Positions 16,242 to 25,185 of a DNA stretch of 64,000 nt are shown piece after piece. The stretch is from an uncultured Clostridia bacterium. Its GTDB lineage: Bacteria; Bacillota; Clostridia; Peptostreptococcales; Anaerovoracaceae. The notes below the pieces were generated by a model, which saw nothing but the letters and a program-made list of their open reading frames with translations, had not been told where the DNA came from and ran no database searches. The translations under genes and the position numbers were made by a program. Within the stretch, counting starts at the first letter, position 1. Every line of letters starts with the position of its first letter. The stretch covers positions 62,001 to 126,000 of the forward strand of contig CAKQMV010000005.1 in assembly GCA_934255135.1 (NCBI GenBank), read 5' to 3'.

Positions 16242-17678
16242 TTACTTACTTGGCTTTCTGACAACGTCCATGCTGAACCAGAAGTCGCTGCCCTGACCCT
16301 CGGTACTTTCAACACCGTAATCGGCGTTGTGAAGAGTCAGGATTCCCTTAACAATAGAAAGACCAATGCCGGTACCTTCGATATTACGCTGGTGGTTGGC
16401 GCTTGTTCTGTAGTATCTGTCCCATACGTGAGAGAGCTCCTCTTTAGGAATTCCTACACCGTGATCTATTACATGGACAGTAACCTTCTTGGCACTTCTC
16501 TTAAGCTCAACACTTACAAATTTGTTATCACCTGAATACTTAACAGCATTTGAGATGAAGTTGTTCATTACCTGAAGCAGCTTATCCTTGTCTCCGTATA
16601 CATAACAGTCCTTGCAAGACTTGAACTTGAGCTCAAAGCCATCCTGATCACTAAGAACCTTAAAGCTGTTAAACGAAGATTTTGCAAGCTCTACGATGTT
16701 TACAGTTTCCTTATTGAGCTCAATCTGGTTGGACTGAAGCTTGGATACTGTCATCATTTCTGTTACAAGCTTGTTAAGTCGGTCAGTCTCAGAAATGATT
16801 ACACCAAGGTGCTCGTTACGCTTAGCAGGATTGTCACCTGAAATATCGTGAATCATCTCAGCGTAAGATCTTATCATTGTGAGAGGGGTCTTAAGGTCGT
16901 GCGATACGTTCGCAACAATCTCTCGCTGGTAAAATTCCGTCTTCTCCATCTCGTAGCTTGCTTTGGAAAGAGTCTTAGCAAGCTCCTTAGTCTCCGTAAA
17001 ATTGCCACCGTTGAAGCGTACGTGATAATTGCCGCGACCGAGCTCTGATGCAGAAACTGTCAGACCCTCGATCGGTGCAGAAATCTTCCTTGAAAGATAT
17101 AGTGAAAGGCTGACTGCAAGAACAGTTACAATCAAGCTGATATAAACCAGCATATTTCTTACAATTGAAACAGTGGCTGTATTAGGATACAGCGGCGAAA
17201 TAATAATAATGGTTGCTTCTCCGCCCATGCCGGGGATAGAAGATGCGTAAATAAGACGCTTGTTGTTATCAGCATTGTTAAGTACAAGGCTTACAGAGTC
17301 GAGCGGCGTATTACTAAGCTTCGACTTGATTCGTCTTACGTCACTTGAAAACTCAGCCATGGAGTAGCTGAAGCTTGCTGTTCCTCCATAAACTGTTACA
17401 TTTGTTGAATCCTCGACTCTTATATAAATACCGTTACTTAGAGCAGTTTCGCTTGCATATTTGTCAAAGCTTGAAGATCTCTCCTTGTACTGGCTCTCTA
17501 GTGCAGTTGCAGTTCTTAGGGATTCCGAATAACGCATACTTTCGTAGTAATTATTAATAAAGAAATCCTGCAGACACCAGATTACTGTAATGATGATAAA
17601 TGCAAAAAACATAAAGTAGAGCATCGTCGTTGTCTTGATGCTCTGAATGTCCAGCTTCTTCTTGTTCTCGTGACCCAT
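16242..17678 (-). CDS. Sensor histidine kinase (two-transmembrane, HAMP)
   Basis: A 478-residue membrane kinase. A first transmembrane segment (about residues 15-38) and a second (about 170-190) flank an extracytoplasmic sensor region; a HAMP domain follows (KISAPIEGLTVSASELGRGN). HisKA contains VANVSHDLKTPLTMIRSYAE with the phospho-acceptor His. The HATPase domain shows the N box NNFISNAVKYS, G1 DHGVGIP and G2 GTGIGLSIV. It is the partner of the response regulator encoded 87 bases upstream in the same operon. The stimulus is unknown. A GC-rich hairpin lies in the intergenic gap. Confidence 0.93.
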   Translation of the reverse strand: MGHENKKKLDIQSIKTTTMLYFMFFAFIIITVIWCLQDFFINNYYESMRYSESLRTATALESQYKERSSSFDKYASETALSNGIYIRVEDSTNVTVYGGTASFSYSMAEFSSDVRRIKSKLSNTPLDSVSLVLNNADNNKRLIYASSIPGMGGEATIIIISPLYPNTATVSIVRNMLVYISLIVTVLAVSLSLYLSRKISAPIEGLTVSASELGRGNYHVRFNGGNFTETKELAKTLSKASYEMEKTEFYQREIVANVSHDLKTPLTMIRSYAEMIHDISGDNPAKRNEHLGVIISETDRLNKLVTEMMTVSKLQSNQIELNKETVNIVELAKSSFNSFKVLSDQDGFELKFKSCKDCYVYGDKDKLLQVMNNFISNAVKYSGDNKFVSVELKRSAKKVTVHVIDHGVGIPKEELSHVWDRYYRTSANHQRNIEGTGIGLSIVKGILTLHNADYGVESTEGQGSDFWFSMDVVRKPSK

Positions 17679-17700
17679 AAAAAAATCCTTTCAACGTAAA

Positions 17701-17754
17701 TGCGCCTGCATCTGAGCAAGCGCATATGCAATACACGGGGGACGATGTCCCCCG
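17701..17754 (-). other. GC-rich hairpins between response regulator and kinase genes
   Basis: CGGGGGAC (17736-17743) and GTCCCCCG (17747-17754) form a perfect 8-bp stem with a 3-base loop, with a second short stem (TGCGC / GCGCA, 17701-17724) next to it. There is no T-run, so a processing or mRNA-stability element is more likely than termination. Confidence 0.45.
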
Positions 17755-17765
17755 CTTAAGCTTAC

Positions 17766-18449
17766 TTATTTATTATCGTCGTACTCGAACTTGTATCCGA
17801 TTCCTCTCAGTGTAACAATGAACTTCCTGTACTCGCCAAGATTGTTACGCAGATTCTTGACGTGGGTGTCAATTGTTCTATCATCACCGAAGAAATCATA
17901 GCCCCAGATATCAGAAAGGAGCTTGTCTCTTGAAAGTGCGATGTTCTTGTTCTGAATCATATAGAACAGAAGATCATACTCCTTAGGTGTAAGGTTAACC
18001 TTCTCTCCGTCAACGGTTACAGTTCTTGCTGCAAAGTTAACCTCAAGACCTTCAAATCTCATAATATCGTCAGATGGCTGCTCCGATGCCTCGTATCTGT
18101 TAAGAACAGCATTGACTCTTGCCATAAGCTCCTTAGGGCTGAATGGCTTAACAACGTAATCATCGATTCCGAGTTCGAAACCGAACAGCTTATCGTATTC
18201 CTCACCTCTTGCTGAAAGCATGATAACAGGAATGTTCTTGATCTTCTGAATCTCCTTGACAGCACTGAATCCGTCAAGCTTAGGCATCATAATATCCATA
18301 ATTATCAGATCGTAATCGTTCAGCTTGACCATTCCGATTGCGCTCATACCATCGGCTGCCTCGTGAGCTTCGTATCCGCTGAACTCAGCGTACTCCTTGA
18401 TTACCTCTCTGATCTTAGCTTCGTCATCTACAATTAAAAGTTTCTTCAT
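17766..18449 (-). CDS. OmpR/PhoB-family response regulator
   Basis: A 227-residue regulator. The receiver domain begins MKKLLIVDDEAKIREV with acidic pocket D8/D9, phosphorylation site D52 (IIMDIMMPKLDG) and the conserved Lys in VVKPFSPKEL. The C-terminal winged helix (about 130-225) includes LTPKEYDLLFYMIQNKN, RTIDTHVKNLR and VTLRGIGYKFE. It is first in the operon, followed by its kinase. A minus-strand promoter (18514-18543) and GGAGG ribosome binding site precede it. Targets cannot be deduced. Confidence 0.94.
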   Translation of the reverse strand: MKKLLIVDDEAKIREVIKEYAEFSGYEAHEAADGMSAIGMVKLNDYDLIIMDIMMPKLDGFSAVKEIQKIKNIPVIMLSARGEEYDKLFGFELGIDDYVVKPFSPKELMARVNAVLNRYEASEQPSDDIMRFEGLEVNFAARTVTVDGEKVNLTPKEYDLLFYMIQNKNIALSRDKLLSDIWGYDFFGDDRTIDTHVKNLRNNLGEYRKFIVTLRGIGYKFEYDDNK

Positions 18450-18513
18450 CTTACTTAAACCTCCGTAAAAACGGTCAGTATCGGACAGGCTATGCCGACC
18501 TCATTGTACTAAA

Positions 18514-18543
18514 ATTATATCACGCGAATTGTGAAGAAGTCTA
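18514..18543 (-). promoter_or_regulatory. Promoter of the response regulator-kinase operon
   Basis: On the minus strand, TAGACT (18538-18543), 18-bp spacer and a perfect TATAAT (18514-18519), about 65 bases before the regulator ATG. Confidence 0.45.
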
Positions 18544-18642
18544 CATGACTGTGTGAAGGGTTCTTGACAAATGGATACTTTCATGTACATATGAAGCGGA
18601 ATATATCGAGAATATTCATGTGCTTTTTGGGATACAAAGGAG

Positions 18643-18648
18643 TATAAT
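18643..18648 (+). promoter_or_regulatory. Possible -10 of the CarD-like gene
   Basis: Perfect TATAAT 27 bases before the ATG at 18675, with an AAAAGGAG ribosome binding site between. No matching -35 is seen. Confidence 0.4.
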
Positions 18649-18674
18649 GAAAGTAATATGAAAAGGAGTGAGCT

Positions 18675-19148
18675 ATGTTTGAGATAGGTGAAATGATCGT
18701 TTATCCGATGTACGGTGCTGGAATTATTACCGATATCGAAGACAAAGAGATTCTCGGCGAGATTCGCAGCTATTATAGTGTCTCGCTTCCGCTCAGTAAG
18801 ATGACAGCAAGCGTTCCTGTCGATAAGGCGGAATCACTTGGTGTGAGAAGAATTATCGATGCGAACGAGATCCCAGATGTACTTGCTGTTCTTGAAATGG
18901 AAACAGAACCGATGTGCCCGAACTGGAATAGAAGATATAGGGATAACACGGAGAAGTTGCAGACAGGTGATATCAAGAAGGTTGCGTCAGTTGTAAGGAA
19001 TCTTGTAAGAACTGACAGAGCTAAGCCACTGTCAACAGGGGAGAAGAAGCTCCTGGCTACAGCTAAGCAGATTCTTGAAAGTGAGCTTGTATATGTTGGC
19101 GGATATACAATAGAAGAAGCTGATGAGTTAGTCGAATCCCATATCTGA
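18675..19148 (+). CDS. CarD-family transcriptional regulator
   Basis: A 157-residue CarD/CdnL-TRCF-RID protein. The N-terminal Tudor-like RNA-polymerase interaction domain (about 1-60) starts MFEIGEMIVYPMYGAGIITD and continues with YYSVSLPLSKMTASVPVDKA. The C-terminal helical bundle contains WNRRYRDNTEKLQTGD and LSTGEKKLLATAKQILESEL. Such proteins bind the RNAP beta subunit and tune open-complex formation. It is divergent from the two-component operon and upstream of ispDF, with a weak hairpin between. Confidence 0.92.
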   Translation: MFEIGEMIVYPMYGAGIITDIEDKEILGEIRSYYSVSLPLSKMTASVPVDKAESLGVRRIIDANEIPDVLAVLEMETEPMCPNWNRRYRDNTEKLQTGDIKKVASVVRNLVRTDRAKPLSTGEKKLLATAKQILESELVYVGGYTIEEADELVESHI

Positions 19149-19154
19149 TATGAT

Positions 19155-19171
19155 AGCCGGATTCGGCTTTT
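19155..19171 (+). terminator. Weak terminator-like hairpin after the CarD-like gene
   Basis: AGCCG / CGGCT stem with a 4-base loop followed by TTTC. It is short, so partial read-through into ispDF is likely. Confidence 0.35.
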
Positions 19172-19248
19172 CTTATATAATGAATTAACGAGCTGAATTA
19201 ATGCTTCGGGTGTTTGGCTCGCAGAATTTTTGTGACCGGGAGGATATT

Positions 19249-20433
19249 GTGATTAATCTTGCGATAATTGTTGCAGCTGGCAAGGGAACCAGAATGGGAA
19301 TGAATACTCCCAAGCAGCTTCTGCCTTATGAGGGCGGAACGGTTCTCGGCGAATCAATAAAGAAGTTTTACAGACATCCTGACATAAGCGGCGTTATTGT
19401 TGTCTCTCCGGAGGATGGAAGTCTTGATGATACATATAGGAAGATAATAAGTGAACTTGATCAGAAGCCTACAGAAATTGTTCGTGGTGGAGCTGAGCGC
19501 GGAGACTCAGTTAAGTCAGGTCTTGGGGCGGCTCTTAAGATGGCAACATGTATAGGCTCTGACGCATCTGAGACACGTGTATTAATCCACGATGCGGCAA
19601 GACCTGGAGTTGATAGTGACGTTATTGACAGAAATCTTGCGGCTATGGAAGAGCACCGTGCTGCGGTGGCGGCAATTATGTCTACTGACTCTATAAGAAA
19701 AACTGATTATTCGTTGAAAGATACTAATATATACCCTATAATAAACAGTACGGTTATCGAAAGAAACTATATTTATATGGTACAGACTCCACAGACCTTC
19801 TATCTTAATGATATTATCAGAGCATATGAGATTTGTGAGAGTGACGGCTACCGTGGAACTGATGATGCATCGGTTGCTGAGCACGCTGGTATCAATGTGG
19901 TGATAACTGAAGGGGCATCATCAAATAATAAGATTACTATTGCAAAGGATTTACCTATGAAAACGAGAGTCGGAACCGGCTACGATGTTCACAGGCTTGT
20001 CTTGCAGAGATCGTTAATACTCTGCGGGACTCCAGTCCCCAGCGAGCTGGGGCTTCTGGGTCACTCCGATGCTGACGTTGCAACACACGCACTGATGGAC
20101 GCACTCCTCGGGGCGGCTGCGAAGGGCGACATAGGACAGCACTTTCCAGACAGCGACGACAGATATAAGGGAGCAGACAGTCTGAAGCTTTTGGCCGAAG
20201 TAAAGAACATAATCGGCGATGTGTCAATCAACAATGTGGATATTACAATAATCGCACAGAAGCCGAAACTGGCGCCTTATGTGCCACAGATGAAAACGAA
20301 TATCGCAAGGACTCTCGGAATCCCGGAGAGCTCGGTTAATGTCAAGGCGACAACAACCGAGAAGCTCGGATTTGAGGGTAGAGGAGAAGGAATCGCAGCA
20401 TTAGCAACCTGCGCAATAGAAGGGAGATTTTAA
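19249..20433 (+). CDS. ispDF: Bifunctional IspD-IspF (MEP cytidylyltransferase / MEcPP synthase)
   Basis: About 394 residues from the GTG at 19249, chosen because GGGAGG lies 5 bases before it; an ATG 48 bases upstream lacks such a site. The IspD half (about 1-225) has AIIVAAGKGTRMGMNTPKQL, LIHDAARPGVD and QTPQTFYLNDI. The IspF half (about 235-394) has RVGTGYDVHRL with metal-binding Asp and His, GHSDADVATHALMDALLGAA, DIGQHFPDSD and KATTTEKLGFEGRGEGIAA. The fusion catalyses two non-consecutive steps of the MEP isoprenoid pathway (IspE acts between). proS follows after 2 bases. Confidence 0.94.
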   Translation: MINLAIIVAAGKGTRMGMNTPKQLLPYEGGTVLGESIKKFYRHPDISGVIVVSPEDGSLDDTYRKIISELDQKPTEIVRGGAERGDSVKSGLGAALKMATCIGSDASETRVLIHDAARPGVDSDVIDRNLAAMEEHRAAVAAIMSTDSIRKTDYSLKDTNIYPIINSTVIERNYIYMVQTPQTFYLNDIIRAYEICESDGYRGTDDASVAEHAGINVVITEGASSNNKITIAKDLPMKTRVGTGYDVHRLVLQRSLILCGTPVPSELGLLGHSDADVATHALMDALLGAAAKGDIGQHFPDSDDRYKGADSLKLLAEVKNIIGDVSINNVDITIIAQKPKLAPYVPQMKTNIARTLGIPESSVNVKATTTEKLGFEGRGEGIAALATCAIEGRF

Positions 20434-20435
20434 TT

Positions 20436-22172
20436 ATGAGAATGTCGAAAATGCACCTCAAGACTTTAAGAGAGGCACCAAAGGAAGCGGAACTAGTGAG
20501 CCACAAGCTGCTGATTAGAGCTAATCTTATCAGAAAGCTTGCTGCAGGTATTTACGGATTCATGCCTCTTGGATGGAGAAGTGTAAGAAAGATTGAACAG
20601 ATAGTAAGAGAAGAGATGGACAGAATCGGCGGACAGGAGATTCACATGCCACATGTTAACCCTGCCGAGCTTTGGAAGGAGTCAGGAAGATGGTTCGCTT
20701 ATGGACCTGAGCTTTGGAGAATTCAGGACAGAAACGGCAGAGATTTCATCCTGAACCCAACTTGCGAGGAGGTATTTACTGACATCGTTAAGAACGAGGT
20801 TTCATCATACAGAGAGCTTCCACTTACTCTGTACCACATTCAGTTCAAGTACAGAGATGAGGCTAGACCAAGATATGGTCTTATGAGATCAAGAGAGTTC
20901 ATCATGAAGGATGCTTACTCATTCAACAGAACACCTGAGAGCCTTGATGAGAGCTACATGGAAGAGTGGGAGGCATATGAGAGGATCTTTACAAGATGCG
21001 GACTTAACTACAGAATTGTAGAGGCAGATAACGGCCCTATCGGTGGATCAAAGTCACACGAGTTCTCAGCTCTTTCAGAGGTTGGTGAGTCAGAGCTTGC
21101 ATTCTGTACTAAGTGCGATTATGCTGCAACAATCGAGAGAGCAGAATGCGTTGACGATGCTCCAGAAGTAGAGGAGATGGAAGAGCGTAAGGACGTATTC
21201 ACTCCTGGAACTAAGACTATCGAGGATGTTTGCGAGTATCTTGGAGTTCCTGTTAAGAAGACAGTTAAGGCTCTTATGTTCGTAACATATGATGACGATC
21301 TTAACCCAGCTGAATATGTAGCTGCATTCGTAAGAGGTGACAGACAGCTCAATATGATCAAGCTTGTTAACGCTCTTGGAATTCCTGAGCACTACATTGA
21401 GTTCGCTGATGAGAGCGCAATGGGTCCTGTAACAGGATGCGTTGGCGGATTCACAGGTCCTGTTGGACTTAAGAACTGCAAGATCGTAGTTGACTCAGAG
21501 CTCGTTGGAACTGTAAACATGGTTGCAGGTGCTAACAAGGAGGATCACCACTCAACAGGTGTCTGCTACGGAAGAGATTACGTTGGCGATATCGTAACTG
21601 ACATTAAGATTCTTGACGAGGGAGACAGATGTCCAAGATGTGGCGCTCCAATCAAGCACTCAAGAGGTATTGAGGTTGGACAGATCTTCAAGCTTGGAAC
21701 TAAGTATTCAGAGTCAATGAATGCTGTATATAAGGACGAGAACGGTAACGATTGCATTTACCACATGGGATGCTACGGAATCGGCATCACAAGAACACTT
21801 CAGGCTGTTATCGAGCAGTTTAACGACGAGCACGGCATCATTTGGCCTGTATCGGTTGCTCCATATGAGACAATTGTCACAGTTGTAAACCCTGCTGATG
21901 AGACTCAGATGACACTTGCTGCATCAATCGAGGAGCAGCTTGAGAAGAAGGGCATTGAGGTTCTTGTTGATGATAGAGATGAGAGACCTGGTGTTAAGTT
22001 CAAGGATGCTGACCTTATCGGTATTCCTGTTCGTATCACTGTAGGTAAGCTTGCAGGCGAGGGCAAGGTTGAGTACAAGCTCAGAAGAGAGGCTGACATG
22101 AACGTAATGACAGCAGATGATGCAGTTAAAGCTGCAGCAGATCTCGTTCTGGCAGAAAGATTCGGTATGTAA
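20436..22172 (+). CDS. proS: Prolyl-tRNA synthetase (bacterial type with editing insertion)
   Basis: A 578-residue class II synthetase. Motif 1 is in KLAAGIYGFMPLGWRSVRKI, motif 2 region in LNPTCEEVFTDIV and FKYRDEARPRYGLMRSREF, and motif 3 in YGIGITRTLQAVIEQ. An INS editing domain (about residues 230-390) and an anticodon-binding domain (last ~110 residues, with DDRDERPGVKFKDADLIGIP) identify the bacterial-type ProRS. The start sits 2 bases after ispDF, with GGGAG in the ispDF tail. Its stop overlaps the chrA ATG by one base (TAATG), so it is translationally coupled. Confidence 0.96.
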   Translation: MRMSKMHLKTLREAPKEAELVSHKLLIRANLIRKLAAGIYGFMPLGWRSVRKIEQIVREEMDRIGGQEIHMPHVNPAELWKESGRWFAYGPELWRIQDRNGRDFILNPTCEEVFTDIVKNEVSSYRELPLTLYHIQFKYRDEARPRYGLMRSREFIMKDAYSFNRTPESLDESYMEEWEAYERIFTRCGLNYRIVEADNGPIGGSKSHEFSALSEVGESELAFCTKCDYAATIERAECVDDAPEVEEMEERKDVFTPGTKTIEDVCEYLGVPVKKTVKALMFVTYDDDLNPAEYVAAFVRGDRQLNMIKLVNALGIPEHYIEFADESAMGPVTGCVGGFTGPVGLKNCKIVVDSELVGTVNMVAGANKEDHHSTGVCYGRDYVGDIVTDIKILDEGDRCPRCGAPIKHSRGIEVGQIFKLGTKYSESMNAVYKDENGNDCIYHMGCYGIGITRTLQAVIEQFNDEHGIIWPVSVAPYETIVTVVNPADETQMTLAASIEEQLEKKGIEVLVDDRDERPGVKFKDADLIGIPVRITVGKLAGEGKVEYKLRREADMNVMTADDAVKAAADLVLAERFGM

Positions 22173-22717
22173 TGCTGCTTGAACTGTTTGTTGTATTTTT
22201 TAAACTCGGTGCGTTTACAATAGGTGGCGGAATTGCTATGATTCCTATCCTGAGAACAGCGATGGTTGAAGACAAGAAATGGTTCACAGACGATGAAATG
22301 GTAGACATAATAGCTATTTGTCAGGGCCTGCCTGGCGTGATAGCAGTAAATATGGCGACATACGTGGGATTCAGGAAACGAGGCTTTCTTGGGTCCCTTG
22401 TTGCTACTTTCGGAGTAATTCTTCCATCGTTTGTAACAATTCTTGTAATTGCGAACTGTCTTGATGCAATTGGCGGAAGCGGCATCATTATGGGTGTGAT
22501 GGCGGCTCTTCGTGCTGCGGCGGCAGGTCTTGTTGCTGTGTCTGTATGGCAGGTCGGCTGCAAGGCTGTCAATGGACCATGGTCAGCAGCGGCAGCGGCA
22601 GCCAGCTTTGTTCTGATTGATGCATTCAAAATTAATGTCGCACTGGTTGTTCTGGCATTCCTTGCAATCGGCGTTGTAATAGGTATTAAGAAGGAGGGTA
22701 CAGATGGGGATTTATAG
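22172..22717 (+). CDS. chrA: Chromate transporter, short CHR subunit A
   Basis: A 181-residue hydrophobic protein consisting of one CHR domain. Motifs: FKLGAFTIGGGIAMIPILRT, then CQGLPGVIAVNMATYVGFRK and GFLGSLVATFGVILPSFV. Short-chain CHR proteins are encoded as adjacent pairs that together equal one long ChrA. Chromate efflux is the family's named role; the physiological anion in anaerobes is uncertain. It overlaps proS by 1 base and the partner by 14 bases. Confidence 0.88.
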   Translation: MLLELFVVFFKLGAFTIGGGIAMIPILRTAMVEDKKWFTDDEMVDIIAICQGLPGVIAVNMATYVGFRKRGFLGSLVATFGVILPSFVTILVIANCLDAIGGSGIIMGVMAALRAAAAGLVAVSVWQVGCKAVNGPWSAAAAAASFVLIDAFKINVALVVLAFLAIGVVIGIKKEGTDGDL

Positions 22718-23282
22718 TCATCTTGTATGGGCCTTTCTTAAGATAGGAACGCTCGGCTTCGGCGGAGGACTTGCGATTGTGTCTCTGATAAGAGACAGCA
22801 TCATGAAATTTACGGACATGAGTGCCGAGACTTTTGCCAATATTGTTGCGATTGCTCAGGTAACTCCGGGCCCGGTTGCGATAAATACTGCGACCTATGT
22901 TGGGTATAAGACGGCGGGTGTTCTCGGATCTGCGGCTGCGACCTTCAGTGTTGCGATTCCGTCGTTTATCATGATTACGATAATTGCAAGCATGACGGAG
23001 AAATATAAGAACTCGAGGGCGGTCAAAGGCGCTTTTGCAGGAGTGCGTCCGGTAACTGTCGGCATGATAGGATCTGCTCTTATCACTCTAACCATCCCGG
23101 CGATTACAAGTGCTGACAGACTTGGTGCTTCTTTTATACCTGAAAGTCTTGAAAGCCTGCCGGTGGATCCTGTTGCATGCCTGATATGCATAGCAACTGC
23201 GGTGCTTGTCGGCAAATATAAAAAAAGTCCTTTTGTCATTCTGATTATTATGGGTGCAATAGGCGCTGTTCTAGGTGTATAA
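22704..23282 (+). CDS. chrA: Chromate transporter, short CHR subunit B
   Basis: A 192-residue second CHR half with LKIGTLGFGGGLAIVSLIRD, AQVTPGPVAINTATYVGYKT and GVLGSAAATFSVAIPSFI, plus about five hydrophobic segments. It overlaps the preceding CHR gene by 14 bases in another frame and has GAAGGAGG upstream, consistent with a heterodimer of oppositely oriented halves. cysS begins 37 bases later. Confidence 0.88.
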   Translation: MGIYSHLVWAFLKIGTLGFGGGLAIVSLIRDSIMKFTDMSAETFANIVAIAQVTPGPVAINTATYVGYKTAGVLGSAAATFSVAIPSFIMITIIASMTEKYKNSRAVKGAFAGVRPVTVGMIGSALITLTIPAITSADRLGASFIPESLESLPVDPVACLICIATAVLVGKYKKSPFVILIIMGAIGAVLGV

Positions 23283-23319
23283 TGAATCAGTTATTGACAC
23301 AAACAGGAGGATTAGGATT

Positions 23320-24720
23320 ATGAAAATCTACAACACTCTTACCAACCAGAAAGAGGAATTCGTACCTCTAGAAGAAGGCAAGGTAAAGATATATGTATGC
23401 GGACCTACTGTATACAACTTCTTTCATATGGGTAATGCGAGACCATTCGTTGTATTCGACACTCTGAGAAGATATTTCAAGTATCGCGGATATGACGTGA
23501 AGTTTGTTCAGAATTTTACTGATGTTGATGACAAGATTATCAACAGAGCGAGAGAAGAGGGCATTACTGCACCTGAGGTCTCTGAGAAGTACATCAAGGA
23601 GTATTTCAACGATGCACAGGCTCTTAACGTAATTCCTGCTGACGTACACCCTAAGGTATCAGAGCACATTCCCGAGATTATCGAGTTTGTTCAGACTCTT
23701 ATTGACAAAGGATATGCATATGAGGTTGACGGAGATGTATACTACAGCACTAGAAAGTTCGAGGATTACGGCAAGCTTTCAGGCCAGAACATTGATGACC
23801 TGGAGTCCGGCGCTCGTATCGCTGTAGAGGATATTAAGAGAGACCCACTTGATTTCGCACTCTGGAAGGCTCGTAAGCAGCCAGATGAGATTGCGTGGGA
23901 GTCACCATGGGGAATGGGAAGACCCGGCTGGCACATTGAGTGCTCAACAATGGCTAAGAAGCACCTTGGTGAGACAATCGATATCCACGGAGGTGGACAG
24001 GATCTTCAGTTCCCACATCACGAGAACGAGATCGCGCAGTCAGAGGCATGTAACGGCGTTCCTTTTGCCCGCTACTGGATGCACAACGGATACATCACTA
24101 TCGACGGTGAGAAGATGTCTAAGTCTAAGAACAATTTCTTCACTGTAAGAGATATCAGAGAGCACTACACTGGAGATGTAATCAGATTCTATCTGCTTTC
24201 AGGTCACTATAGAGGCCCTATCAACTTCAGTGATACTCTTATGGAGTCTGCTAAGGCTGGTTATGACAGAATCGCTAATGCCAAGGAGAATCTCGAGTTC
24301 CTGTCTAAGAACGGAGCTGATGAGCCAATGGTTAACGAGGCTGAACTTATTGCTGATTTCGATACTTACAGACAGCAGTTCATCGCTGCAATGGAAGATG
24401 ATATGAACACTGCTGATGCAATTACTGCAATCTTCGATCTTGTATCAGCTACTAATGTTGCTGTTAAGGATGGCACATCAAAGAGCTATGCGAAGGCTGC
24501 TCTTGGTGTTCTTGCTGAGCTGTGTGATGTTCTTGGAATTTTCCAGGACGGAAACGGTGAGGATGAGCTTGGTGCAGATATCGAGGCTCTTATCGAGGAG
24601 AGACAGCAGGCTCGTAAGGAGAAGAACTGGGCAAGAGCTGACGAGATCAGAGATCAGCTTGCTGCACAGGGAATTACTCTGAAGGATACACCACAGGGAG
24701 TTCAGGTAATTAGAAATTAG
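23320..24720 (+). CDS. cysS: Cysteinyl-tRNA synthetase
   Basis: About 466 residues from the ATG at 23320, selected because CAGGAGG lies upstream; the longer frame from 23275 overlaps the chrA gene. Class I motifs are CGPTVYNFFHMGNARPF (zinc Cys and HIGH-like HMGN) and EKMSKSKNNF (KMSKS). Further zinc-site residues lie in WHIECSTM and GGGQDLQFPHHENEIAQSEA. The C-terminal tail EERQQARKEKNWARADEIRD is typical. mrnC starts one base after its stop, the conserved Firmicute cysS-mrnC pair. Confidence 0.96.
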   Translation: MKIYNTLTNQKEEFVPLEEGKVKIYVCGPTVYNFFHMGNARPFVVFDTLRRYFKYRGYDVKFVQNFTDVDDKIINRAREEGITAPEVSEKYIKEYFNDAQALNVIPADVHPKVSEHIPEIIEFVQTLIDKGYAYEVDGDVYYSTRKFEDYGKLSGQNIDDLESGARIAVEDIKRDPLDFALWKARKQPDEIAWESPWGMGRPGWHIECSTMAKKHLGETIDIHGGGQDLQFPHHENEIAQSEACNGVPFARYWMHNGYITIDGEKMSKSKNNFFTVRDIREHYTGDVIRFYLLSGHYRGPINFSDTLMESAKAGYDRIANAKENLEFLSKNGADEPMVNEAELIADFDTYRQQFIAAMEDDMNTADAITAIFDLVSATNVAVKDGTSKSYAKAALGVLAELCDVLGIFQDGNGEDELGADIEALIEERQQARKEKNWARADEIRDQLAAQGITLKDTPQGVQVIRN

Positions 24721-24721
24721 T

Positions 24722-25120
24722 ATGGATAGAACTAAGGCAAAGCAATATAACGTAACATCGCTTGCATACATTGGCGATGCTGTGTACGAGCTTCGAATCC
24801 GTGAGATGGTTCTTAACAGCCCGAATATGGATGCCGGAAGGGCACATCATGGGGCTGTAAGATATGTTTCATCTAATGGACAGTCGCTTGCAGCGAGAAC
24901 AATGTGTGAGACCGGTTTTCTCACTGAAGAGGAGGAGAGACTTCTCAAGAGAGGACGCAACCATAGAGCGACCTCAAGACCTGCTAATGCAGATCCTAAG
25001 AAGTACAAGTGGGCGACAGGCTTTGAGTCACTGATTGGATTCCTGCATCTTGCAGAGGATTATGATAGACTTGATGCAGTAATAAATGAAGCGGTAAGAA
25101 TTATCAGGGAGCATCACTAA
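24722..25120 (+). CDS. mrnC: Mini-ribonuclease 3
   Basis: A 132-residue stand-alone RNase III catalytic domain without a dsRNA-binding domain, which processes 23S rRNA precursor ends in Firmicutes. LAYIGDAVYELRIREM carries the metal-binding Asp of the RNase III signature, followed by RGRNHRATSRPANADPKKYKWATGFESLIGFLH, where a second acidic residue (FESL) completes the site. Its stop codon lies in the loop of the terminator hairpin at 25108-25132. Confidence 0.94.
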   Translation: MDRTKAKQYNVTSLAYIGDAVYELRIREMVLNSPNMDAGRAHHGAVRYVSSNGQSLAARTMCETGFLTEEEERLLKRGRNHRATSRPANADPKKYKWATGFESLIGFLHLAEDYDRLDAVINEAVRIIREHH

Positions 25121-25132
25121 GATGCTCCTTTT
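25108..25132 (+). terminator. Terminator overlapping the mrnC stop codon
   Basis: Perfect 8-bp stem GGAGCATC / GATGCTCC with a 5-base loop containing the mrnC TAA, followed by TTTT. Confidence 0.75.
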
Positions 25133-25139
25133 GTGTTAT

Positions 25140-25145
25140 TATAAT
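25140..25145 (+). promoter_or_regulatory. Possible -10 of the ABC exporter operon
   Basis: Perfect TATAAT just after the mrnC terminator. A start near 25152 would leave room for the ribosome binding site of the ATG at 25186 but not of the upstream ATG at 25159. Confidence 0.4.
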
Positions 25146-25185
25146 ATCATCTAGAAGTATGTTTAACGGAAAGGGAAGACGGGCT

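Noticed and set aside
20030..20060. GC-rich hairpin within ispDF as a regulatory element or fusion scar
   Set aside because: It lies within conserved IspF coding sequence (CGTPVPSELGLLGHSDAD) and is explained by codon choice.
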